Source: a virus
Length of the DNA: 41,029 bases
Direction: 5' to 3' (one strand)
IMG/VR virus record: IMGVR_UViG_3300037246_000716
Location: 1-41,029 of that record
The position numbers and the translations under genes were made by a program. The notes beneath the pieces were generated by a model, which was not told where the DNA came from, searched no databases, and worked only from the letters and a program-made list of their open reading frames with translations. Below, piece after piece: positions 25,043 through 34,100 of the stretch. Every line of letters begins with the position of its first letter. The stretch's first letter is position 1.

Positions 25043-25920
25043 TGGCTGGTGAATCCCTAAAAGGTTTCTCTCGATTCTTCACGAACCTGACGCCACAGCA
25101 GCGCCAGGAGATCGACAGGGTGCTGGCAGACCTCCAGAACTCCAAGGAGATGACCAGTCTGGACACCTCCGTCAGGCTGCTCAAGCGGAAGGTAGATCAG
25201 AGGCTCCCGATCCCGCAACTGATAGTGAAGACATCACTCCGTGGAGCCACGGTGGACTGGGCGCCGCTGAGTGATCAGCGCATCAATTTCTACGAGGCAG
25301 ACATCACCTCGATCAGCAACTTCGCATCGTTTACCACGGTCCCCACGTATGGGATCCAGATTGTGGTCGATGGGTTGCGGGGGACAAAGTACATCAGGGT
25401 AAGAGGGATCAGGCGTGACGGGACTACAACTCCGTACTCCGAGGTCGCCACCATTACCCCGACGGTGTTCAGTGTTCGGTCACACTCGGCTGAGGCGTTC
25501 TACATCCAGCTTGAGGGGACCAGCATACACACCCTGCTTGGTGGGCCGGGGTCTGAATTGGCCTACTCTCCCATCAACCCTGACGGGAACAGCATGGTGT
25601 GGGGATTCATTAGCGCGTATGCTGACCCCGCGTCAGCGATGTTCGGAGACAGTCCGGTGACGGCGTCGATCATGGTCAAGACGACCACTGCGGCTGGTGA
25701 CGAAACCGACGTAGAGGAACTCAGGGTCAGCTTCGGAGAGTATTTCAACTCTCAGAACATCGGCCCGTTCATCGTACCGCATCCTGACCTGGGAGGCACC
25801 ATAGAGATCAGGATGCTAGCATCAGACGTTTCAACGACAGAGGCGCTAGACGCACGTACACAAGACTCAACAGAGATCATGTGGTGCCACCTCAACGTAC
25901 TAGAAGTAGGGAGCGGATAA
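25039..25920 (+). CDS. FN3-domain tail-associated protein 2 (293 aa)
   Basis: Two in-frame ATGs (25039, 25042) overlap the previous TGA. Residues 1-55 are helical (FFTNLTPQQRQEIDRVLADLQ). An FN3-like domain follows at ~57-140 (GLRGTKYIRVRGIRRDGTTTPYSEVATITP). The C-terminal beta-rich domain (~145-293) contains NSMVWGFISAYAD. Same architecture as both neighbours, indicating tandem duplication with strong divergence. Probably part of the same tail appendage. Confidence 0.68.
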   Translation: MMAGESLKGFSRFFTNLTPQQRQEIDRVLADLQNSKEMTSLDTSVRLLKRKVDQRLPIPQLIVKTSLRGATVDWAPLSDQRINFYEADITSISNFASFTTVPTYGIQIVVDGLRGTKYIRVRGIRRDGTTTPYSEVATITPTVFSVRSHSAEAFYIQLEGTSIHTLLGGPGSELAYSPINPDGNSMVWGFISAYADPASAMFGDSPVTASIMVKTTTAAGDETDVEELRVSFGEYFNSQNIGPFIVPHPDLGGTIEIRMLASDVSTTEALDARTQDSTEIMWCHLNVLEVGSG

Positions 25921-28355
25921 TGGCTAGACGTAGGAACGCAGTAGCACACAGGTTTGCTAGGATACGAGGTCTTCCCCCCGAGGAGAAGGCACTGATGCAG
26001 CGGATCGGCCATCTCATGGATGCCGCGCTGAACAACAGGCAAGCGTCCAATCCGTTTGAGCAGAGCCAAGCGCGGACGAACAGACAGGTGTACCCGCCCA
26101 CCGGGCTGCTGACACAGACAGGGATTTCGTCGGTGAAGATCCTCTGGGATGCCACCCCGAGCAACGAGCTGCTGCGGTACGAGGTGGAGTTCATCAACCT
26201 GACGACCGGGTTGAGTGAGACCAAGACCTCGTTCACCAACGAAATCACCTACAAGGGGGCTGACGGTACCTACCTTGCTAGGGTCAAGTCCGTCGGGCGC
26301 GACGGCTCCAGCTCCACCATCCGGCAGGTTTCGTTTGGGATGGGTGATGACGTGATGCTGCTTGAGGGAGCGAAGAATGACGCGACGGAACTCGGCACGC
26401 TGGTACAGGACAACATCAAGCTGTATGATGGGTGGAGTGTGTACGTGTGGGGCTCCTGTGTTCTAGACAAGTACATGCTCCAGACGAACAACAGAATCAC
26501 GTTCAGGCTGTGGAGAGCGGACGTGCCCGATGCCTCATTCGGTCAGGCGTACTTGGTGGAGACCATCACGTTGTACCGGGGGACTGAGTCCGGTACGAAC
26601 CTCGACTCTACGGCTAGAGGAGGGAACATCACCAGACCAGCGGGTACCAGGGCCGGGAGCTATGAGACCTCGCAGTCTGTCATGTTCTCCCCGCAGCAGG
26701 TAGACACAGACGACGATGAGAAAACCGTGACCTTCTTCCTACAGGCTGTGAACCGTGAGTTGGAGGATGACGAGGTGTGTCTCTCTCTGGTGCTATGGTC
26801 TGGGGCAGACGGTATTGGCACGTCCATACCCGGTAACGATTTCAGAGCGAGAGCACCCCATATCTTCCCTCACTTCAACTCCTTCCACAAAACCGGGTCA
26901 CCAACTGGTAACTTCCAGACTGATTTCCCGTATGACACGAGGTCGTGGCACGCCACCCTTGAGGATGGGTACTCGTTGGTTGGGAACCGCTGGACGATTG
27001 CTATGTGGGTTCGGTTTGACAACCTCGACGGGAATAACATGGGAGTTAGTGGGTCCGTTGACGGAGGTGACCAGCAGCTATTCAATAGGGATAAGATAGA
27101 CTTCAGCGGGGGCCAGGAAGATCGCCCAAACAAGATCACCACGACCCTCTCTGCCACAGTTGGGGCACAGACGGGGTGTGACTCTCAAACCCAGCACCAC
27201 TTTCCGACGGTCATATTTGATTACCGTTCTGGCACTCCACAGCAGGCCAACATCGTCCCTGATGGACAAGATCGTAGAGTAATGGAGTTCTTGGCTTGCT
27301 GTTTTGGGGATCGGAATGAGAAGAGTGGTATCTTCCCTTGGGGTGACGCACAGTCCGCGCCCAGCTCCATCGAGAACAACGCGTGGTACTTCATAGTATG
27401 GTGCTTTGAAGGCGGAAACTTCGTCAACCACAACCTTCCTAAGCTGCGGGTGTATATGAACACCGCAGTGATGGCACTTACAGGTGAGCCCGCGATGGCG
27501 CTCATGCTACCTCCGGCGAGCGGGGCATTCAATAGTATGTACTCCGGAGTAACCCAGAACGATGAGGGGTCCATGGCGTACCTACTTGAAGCTGTCAATG
27601 ACGGCCAGGAATTCCATTACTTTCTAGGGGTCTATAATGGTGACCTTTACAGCGGACCGACAGTCACGGCCGGAACGCAGTACAGCACGGTGGGAATCTG
27701 GAACGTCGCGCTCGACTCCACTGTAAACAACGCGGGTAGTAACATCGGACCGATTCAGACGCTGTTCAACGAAGGCCGAGGGTGGGCGGTTGACTGGCGC
27801 CGGAACTCCACACAGTACGACTCCGAGGGTCCGTTTGGTCATCTTAACTATGTACAGTCAGAGAACCTCTGTCACTACTTGCAGTCGGGTGCGGTGGAGG
27901 AACCGTTCGCGACCCATCAGGCCGGTAGGGATACAGGGTATTTCCTTCCTAGTGAGGAGGGAGAGCTGAACTGGACGTTCGACAGGTCTGATCTGGGGTA
28001 CGACTGGCACGAAGAGATTGGTGCGGGCTCCCATCCGCACACACGATTCTTGGGCGACGGGCAGGGTGGGTTCACGTACTTCGACAACCTCCCCCAGAGC
28101 TGGGCGAGGGGCACAGACATCTACGACATCCTGTCGCCGCTGGGCACCAACAACACCACGGAGTACGACTTCGCGTACCCAGGCCAGCATCTGAGTGGAA
28201 ATGGGACCATCACCCAGGACAATGGGGACTACCCGTCGTTTTCTGATTGGGTGGAGGCTGGGTCGGACCTGAGCATCCTGCCGTGGCTCTCAGGGCCTTT
28301 CTCGCCTGGGTACCACAAGGACGATCCGGATAGGCCCATCGAGGGTGGGGTGTGA
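25920..28355 (+). CDS. FN3 plus LamG-like tail fibre/spike protein (811 aa)
   Basis: The ATG at 25920 overlaps the upstream TAA and has GTAGGGAG upstream. A longer frame from 25881 lies inside the previous gene. Residues 1-55 are helical with a basic start. An FN3-like domain occupies ~65-138 (YEVEFINLTTGLSE... TYLARVKSVGRDGSS). A concanavalin/LamG-like domain follows, with strands WTIAMWVRFDNLDGNN (~357), WYFIVWCFEGG (~489) and STVGIWNVALDS (~588). The remaining ~200 residues are Asp/Gly/aromatic-rich. LamG-like folds often bind glycans, so this is a candidate receptor-binding protein. Confidence 0.68.
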   Translation: MARRRNAVAHRFARIRGLPPEEKALMQRIGHLMDAALNNRQASNPFEQSQARTNRQVYPPTGLLTQTGISSVKILWDATPSNELLRYEVEFINLTTGLSETKTSFTNEITYKGADGTYLARVKSVGRDGSSSTIRQVSFGMGDDVMLLEGAKNDATELGTLVQDNIKLYDGWSVYVWGSCVLDKYMLQTNNRITFRLWRADVPDASFGQAYLVETITLYRGTESGTNLDSTARGGNITRPAGTRAGSYETSQSVMFSPQQVDTDDDEKTVTFFLQAVNRELEDDEVCLSLVLWSGADGIGTSIPGNDFRARAPHIFPHFNSFHKTGSPTGNFQTDFPYDTRSWHATLEDGYSLVGNRWTIAMWVRFDNLDGNNMGVSGSVDGGDQQLFNRDKIDFSGGQEDRPNKITTTLSATVGAQTGCDSQTQHHFPTVIFDYRSGTPQQANIVPDGQDRRVMEFLACCFGDRNEKSGIFPWGDAQSAPSSIENNAWYFIVWCFEGGNFVNHNLPKLRVYMNTAVMALTGEPAMALMLPPASGAFNSMYSGVTQNDEGSMAYLLEAVNDGQEFHYFLGVYNGDLYSGPTVTAGTQYSTVGIWNVALDSTVNNAGSNIGPIQTLFNEGRGWAVDWRRNSTQYDSEGPFGHLNYVQSENLCHYLQSGAVEEPFATHQAGRDTGYFLPSEEGELNWTFDRSDLGYDWHEEIGAGSHPHTRFLGDGQGGFTYFDNLPQSWARGTDIYDILSPLGTNNTTEYDFAYPGQHLSGNGTITQDNGDYPSFSDWVEAGSDLSILPWLSGPFSPGYHKDDPDRPIEGGV

Positions 28356-28357
28356 TA

Positions 28358-28386
28358 TTGCAATTTGGCGTGTAAATTCCTATAAT
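28358..28386 (+). promoter_or_regulatory. Phage promoter copy 3 (TTGCAA-N17-TATAAT)
   Basis: TTGCAA is at 28358-28363, the spacer is 17 bp and TATAAT is at 28381-28386, inside AATTCCTATAATTAGGTAGGA. This matches copy 1 from AATTCC through TAGGTAGGA. It lies in the gap 28356-28421 directly before the ejection-protein genes, giving a leader of about 30 nt. Confidence 0.85.
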
Positions 28387-28421
28387 TAGGTAGGAGACTG
28401 CGTACAACAGGAGAGGACTAT

Positions 28422-29636
28422 ATGGCATTTTCACCGTTTTCGAACAGCAAGGCTATCCGAGAGGCCAAGGAGGCGGCTGGCCAGCAGCAGGCAGCAGCCA
28501 TCTACGGGATGGAGGCCGCTGATGCCGCGAACGCGCGCACCATCGCAGGAGAGGCCGCCGCAGTCAACATCTTCAACGCCTTCGGTCAGGAAGGAACCTT
28601 CGAACCCGGTTCGGGAACGGGGAGTTACGGCGAGGGCCAGACCAACCTCTTCGACCCCAACGCCATGCCCAACCAGAACCTCAAGTCGTTCGGGAGCTAT
28701 GGGGGCAGGAAGCAGCTCAAGACACCCCGTGGGGGCATCATCGACCCCGAGGGGTACGCCAACGCCAACATCGGGACCACCGCCTTCAAGATCCGCAGCA
28801 AGCAGACCGCTGAAGCGTACCAGCTCCTCAACAGAGAGGGCAAAGAGTGGGACATGCTTGAGAACTCCACCCTCGGCCAGATCCACGAAGGCGCCGCCCT
28901 CCAGCTCCGAGACACCCTCCGACAGCTCAAGAACAACTACGCCAAGGGCGGGACCGCACGGCGCACGGCCATGAACGAGATGGGTGAGATCCAGGCGGCT
29001 GAGTTCGCCCACCGGATGAAGACCAGCGAGACTTGGCAGGCCAACATCCGACTCCACGACTACATCCGGAAGAACGCCGACCGCGTTCAGGCGGGCAACA
29101 TCGAGTACGTCAAGACCCTCCCGGGTCTCAGCACAGAATACCGAGCGGCGTACACCGCGACCGCTGCCCTGATGGTGTCAGCTTCTGAGAAGGCGGCGAT
29201 TATCGCTGGAGAGGCATACGAAATCCGCGCGTCCCAGCAGGCCAGGGACATCGGTGGCAAACTGGTAGAGGCTGTCGTCCTGGCGGCTGCCTCGTCGGCA
29301 CTTAGTCACAGTAACGAGATGTTTTCTGCTGCTGGTAACTACATACAGGAGTGGGGCGATAGCAATCTTGGAGTCACCGGTGGTAAGTTCACTGACCTCC
29401 TCGGTGGTGGCGTCACGGCTATGGGTGGTGACCTCTCTGGCTTGTGGGGTAGGGCCGATGCTTCCCCCGCGGGGCGCCTCGGCGGTCTCACCGCAGCCCA
29501 GAAGGCGGCGGCTGACGCGTCGGCGGGGGTTGATGTCAACCAAGCCGTACTCGATGAGAAGACCGGCGTGAAGAACACAACTGTAGCAGGCCCCGGTAGT
29601 GAATTTACCCAACGGTACTACGACAGCATAACGTAG
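28422..29636 (+). CDS. Putative internal virion (ejection) protein 1 (404 aa)
   Basis: ACAGGAGAGG precedes the ATG. The protein is Ala/Gly/Gln-rich and helical. Its N-terminus (AIREAKEAAGQQQAAAIYGMEAADAANARTIAGEAAAVN) is of the kind found in podoviral internal core proteins. A weakly hydrophobic helix lies near residues 265-295 (EIRASQQARDIGGKLVEAVVLAAASSAL) and a Gly-rich tail follows. First gene of a three-gene set in which sizes rise (404, 509, 1272 aa), a pattern resembling T7 gp14-gp15-gp16. Role inferred from order and composition. Confidence 0.66.
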   Translation: MAFSPFSNSKAIREAKEAAGQQQAAAIYGMEAADAANARTIAGEAAAVNIFNAFGQEGTFEPGSGTGSYGEGQTNLFDPNAMPNQNLKSFGSYGGRKQLKTPRGGIIDPEGYANANIGTTAFKIRSKQTAEAYQLLNREGKEWDMLENSTLGQIHEGAALQLRDTLRQLKNNYAKGGTARRTAMNEMGEIQAAEFAHRMKTSETWQANIRLHDYIRKNADRVQAGNIEYVKTLPGLSTEYRAAYTATAALMVSASEKAAIIAGEAYEIRASQQARDIGGKLVEAVVLAAASSALSHSNEMFSAAGNYIQEWGDSNLGVTGGKFTDLLGGGVTAMGGDLSGLWGRADASPAGRLGGLTAAQKAAADASAGVDVNQAVLDEKTGVKNTTVAGPGSEFTQRYYDSIT

Positions 29637-29645
29637 GAGAACTAA

Positions 29646-31175
29646 ATGGCAATTGATCCCAACCAAGCGTCCGCGCAGGCGGCAGATCCGTACCCGAAGC
29701 CGCGCCCGAAGGCTGGCTACGAAGAGAAGAAGCCGCCCGGGTCCATAGCCAGGGGGCTCTCCACGGCTCTGATGCAGAGCGCGTTCTCAAAGTTTGGTGA
29801 AGCGTTCACTGACACTGGTGACGTGAAGAAGGATGCCGCGTCCCGCAATGAGCGACTCGCACCCTACAACGCTAGCGGCGAGGGTGTAGCCGCAGCCCTT
29901 GAGGGACGGTGGCACCAGATGGAGATGGACAACTTCAACAACGAGTTCATCGAACCCTTTATTGCGTCGAAGAAGGGGATGCTCGACGACTACGAGCGCC
30001 GCCACGCCATGGCGGAACTAGGAATCTTTGAGGGACCGGATGGTAACCCCATACAGGTTCCCCTTGACAGCAAGGAAGGCCGACTGCGGGCGGGCAAGAT
30101 GACGAACGCACTGGTCACACGGTTCTTCTCGATCAACGGTGACATGGATCTTGAGCTGTTCAACGAAGCAGGCAAGTACTCCAGCAACCCACTGATTACT
30201 AACCGCGCGATTGCCATTGAGCAAGCTGCGTCGGCTACGTTCGCTATGGTTACCAACCCCGTCAATGCCCTCGGAGCACAGAACGTGCAGTCACAGATCC
30301 GAAGACGAGAGGATGAGTCTGAAATTGGGAGAGAGCGGAACAGGCTCATGGCCGCTGACGCCCAGTCGCAGAAGCGGGCGAGGTCGTATGCTGAGGCCCT
30401 CGCGCACCCCAACATCGGGCACGCAGGACTTGTGCAGTGGCTCCGTGGTGACCCGGATGGGTTGGCTGTCCTCCACTCGAAGGGTGGTGGTGGTTCATTT
30501 GTGACCGAAGAGAGGCGGCTCGTTGAAGCGCGAGTCCATAAGGATTTTCCCGACCTAGAGCCCCTTGACGACGAATTCATCGCTAAGGTTGAGTCACACG
30601 AAAGTCAGTACGTGCTCGCGGCGGCCCTCAAGTTCATCGCCAGTCAGAACCCGGCCGATCTGGACAAGGTCAAGGAAGAGTCCCCACACTTCTTCAAGGA
30701 GAGTGGACCGGGTGACGCAGCGATCGTGTCGGACAAACGAATGTCTCCGGATAGGCGACAGAGCCACGTTGATACGTGGAGGGACCACGCAGAGAGGCAC
30801 TTCGACGAGTACATGAGTGACCCCGCCAACCCGCCGGGCATCGACGCAGCAATGGCTAACCTCGATGAGTGGTTGCGAGCAGCAATCTATGGCGAAACAG
30901 GTGAGGATCATCTCAAGGGTTCTACCGCAGCTCGCGGCAAGGGCACCAAGCGGCTTGTCGATCAAATCCTCACCGAAGTACCCGAGCACATCAGTAAGTG
31001 GTGGGCAACCAAGGGTGGTGGTAGTGGCATCGGTCAAGAGGAGAACCCCCGTCGGGCTGGTCTTTTGCAGATGCGCGCCGGGGGTGGGAAGAGGGGACGG
31101 ATGGCAGCCGCGGAGTTGCGTGACTTGAAGCAGAAGAGGAAGAAGAAGGGTGATGGTGGGTTGAACCTACCGTAA
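29646..31175 (+). CDS. Putative internal virion (ejection) protein 2 (509 aa)
   Basis: TAGGAGAACTAA precedes the ATG. A Pro/Lys-rich N-terminus is followed by long helices (EGRWHQMEMDNFNNEFIEPFIASKKGMLDDYERRH; SQIRRREDESEIGRERNRLMAADAQ). The C-terminus is basic and Gly-rich (AAELRDLKQKRKKKGDGG). No enzyme motif is recognised. Its position between two other ejection candidates fits a middle tunnel protein (T7 gp15 analogue). Confidence 0.64.
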   Translation: MAIDPNQASAQAADPYPKPRPKAGYEEKKPPGSIARGLSTALMQSAFSKFGEAFTDTGDVKKDAASRNERLAPYNASGEGVAAALEGRWHQMEMDNFNNEFIEPFIASKKGMLDDYERRHAMAELGIFEGPDGNPIQVPLDSKEGRLRAGKMTNALVTRFFSINGDMDLELFNEAGKYSSNPLITNRAIAIEQAASATFAMVTNPVNALGAQNVQSQIRRREDESEIGRERNRLMAADAQSQKRARSYAEALAHPNIGHAGLVQWLRGDPDGLAVLHSKGGGGSFVTEERRLVEARVHKDFPDLEPLDDEFIAKVESHESQYVLAAALKFIASQNPADLDKVKEESPHFFKESGPGDAAIVSDKRMSPDRRQSHVDTWRDHAERHFDEYMSDPANPPGIDAAMANLDEWLRAAIYGETGEDHLKGSTAARGKGTKRLVDQILTEVPEHISKWWATKGGGSGIGQEENPRRAGLLQMRAGGGKRGRMAAAELRDLKQKRKKKGDGGLNLP

Positions 31176-31183
31176 GAGGACGT

Positions 31184-34100
31184 ATGGCTGGTTTGATCGA
31201 CGACAAGTACGGTGAAAAGAAGCAGGACTCTTCAGCATACGCCAGTGATCCCCTAGCGGACACTCCCGAGCGCGATCCTGAGAAGCGCGACGAGCGGAAG
31301 CGTAAGTCTGAATCCCGTAGTCTGCTCAAGAAGACCAAGTCCGCACAGAGGATCCGAGGGCGTGGTGTCATCAACGATGACTACTCATCACACGACACCC
31401 TTGGGGACTACTCCAGCCCCATAGATGGCATCGACTCCGACTACAGCGATTCATATGCCAACGTACCCACCAACGAGTGGGCGTACAGAGATGACGCTGT
31501 CTCTGAAGTGACAGGCTCGCTCACGCAGCCCGAGGACGAAGAGGGCTGGGGGGTCAAGACTCTGGACTTCCTGTTCGGGGCCGAGGGTGCCATCATTGGC
31601 ATCAACCACGACGCTGACGGTTGGGCCTGGAACATGGAGAACATGAAGGATCAGTGGGCAGAGCAGCCGCTGTGGTCGAATCTGTTGTCTACTGCGTCCC
31701 TCATCGGTACCATCGCTCTCCCCGCTGGCCTCGCTGTCAAGAGCAGCATGAAGATGGGGATGCTGGCCGGTAAGGCAGGCCGTGCCGCGTTCGAAACCGC
31801 TGAGGTTACCAAGTGGGCTGAGCTGAACATCATGGATGACGCCATCAAGGGCATCGCAACCCATGAGTCCATGGGACCGGCGACCGTCAAGCGGATGCGG
31901 ATTCTAGCAGCGTCCAAGGAAAAGCAGATCAAGAGGCTGGGTCGCAAGGACATGGCCAGGGCGACAGAGGCCGGTGAAGACGTAGGGATGACCGCGATGG
32001 ACAAGGTCAAGTACGCATTCGAGAAACGGTTCGCCAACACCTACAACGACATCGTCAACGACACAGGCGGATTGGTTGCCTCCCCCAAGCAGAGGTTTGC
32101 AGCGTCACTGGACGCAGCACTCGGCGAGGGAGCGGTCGGGAAAATGCTAGATACCATGCCGGTGGATGAGAAACAGTTCATCCCCATCAGTGCATACCTG
32201 ATGTCGAAGCTGAGTCCGGAGGTGGCGGCGAAGTCCGCGAAGCACCTCAAGAAACTCACCCCCGAGTCCAAGCAGTGGGCTGACTTCTTCATGGAGTCAT
32301 CCATCATCAAGCAGAAGAGCCGCCTTGACGACGGCTTTATCGACCAAGAGACCTTCGACCGCATCGGCCGCTTCCATATGGCTGGTGTTGACAAGGGAAC
32401 TGAGGGCTTGGACGGCGCTCGATCTATCCTTGTGCCCGTGCGTGGGCCGGTGAAGACAGAGGTACGTGGGCTGGTTGAGGTGGAGAAGAAGGGGCTGTTG
32501 GGCGGCAAGAAGACCGTGATCGAAGCAGCCGATGAGGTTTCCTACGTCCCGATCAGCGTCCAAGCCAGACCAAGGCTGAGTGGTCCCACCCTGATGCACC
32601 GTGCCAGCACTCATGAGGAGCTGTTTGAACGCATGGTTCAAGGGCGTGTGATCTCCGACCCCGCCGACGTGCTGTCTAAGGGTTACCTGACAGATGAGAT
32701 ACTCCACACCAACTTCAAGACGGTCCGTGACATCGCTATGGACCCCAAGCTGGCCACCAATGCCGCTGCGATTGAGGCGTTCGGTTTTAAGAAGGCCAAG
32801 AAGCTGGGGTTCAGGAGCCTTGAAGCCGAAGGTATCCTTGGCGCCGGTGGAGCAAAGACCCTCCGACGTATGATCGCGAAGCAGACCGGTAATAAGGAAG
32901 AGGCACTGCCTTGGATCCGGGAAGAGATCTTCGAAGACATCTTTGGTGTGAATGGCATGTTTGACCAGACCAGCCACGTCGCCGCAAACATGATGGATGT
33001 GGCCACCACGATCTACAAGACAGCCAAGACCGCCGGTAACATTCCGACGCACCTACAGAACCTCACGGGTAACCTCACGTTCCTCGCGCAGGCTGGGTTC
33101 AACCCGTTGGACCCACAGAACATCGCCCTCATGACAGGGCTCCACAAGTCTTTCACCAAGCTGGCTGAGATCTCGGCGATCTCACACAAAGCAGAGACAG
33201 CAGGCAAGGGTGCGCGGGAGGCGTTCGATGCGGCGGGTGCGATCAAGAAGATCAACTTCGGTACGATCAAGTACAAGGGCGTGACGCTCGACCTCAACAA
33301 GGAACTGACGGACCCCATCATCAAGGAGTTGATCGAGGACTCAGCGTTCAGTTCTGCTGAGGGTGCGGGTATGCTAGGCAACATCGCCCAGTCCCTGACC
33401 ACCGATCAGCACGCCACCAAAGCGCTCATCAAAGGGATCAACGCGGGCCGCAAGTTCGTCCAGGGTGGAGACCGGGTGAAGTGGTGGGAAGGCATGACCA
33501 GGGCGTACCTTGAGGAAGATATGCTTCCCAAGATGGCGTATTACTTGTCCTTGCGGGCTGATGGGTTCTCCAAGGTAGGCGCGGCCACCGAGGTGGCTCG
33601 ACGGCTCCCGATGTACAACACCGTGGGCTCGACCATCAAGAAGGGGCGGAAGTTCTGGATGCCGTGGGCTACGTTCCCGGCTGAGGCTGCCCGTATCACG
33701 AAGAACAACATCCAAGACTACCCGCTCCGAATGATGCCGTGGCTCCGTGCCCCGCAGATCTTGCAGGCCACGGCGAGTGGCATGGGCATAGCCCCCGATA
33801 CCCGAGAGGGAGTAGAGGAAGCAGAGAAGATGCTCCCCTGGTGGGCGCAGAAGAGCACTACGGTTGTGGCTGAGGGTGGAGCTGTTGCGAAGATTGGTGG
33901 TGCTACTACTGGTGCCGTGGCTGGTGCGTGGGCCGGTGGTTTGATGGGTGGCGCGAAGGGTGTCGTGATGGGTGCTGCTGGTGGTGCCGTGGTCGGTGGT
34001 GTCGCTGCTGCGATGGCCACGGATGAGGAGCATGAGAAGCATTTGCGTGGTAGCCTGATGGACTGGCTCCCGCACTCGACCACCTTCCTGGCCACTACCT

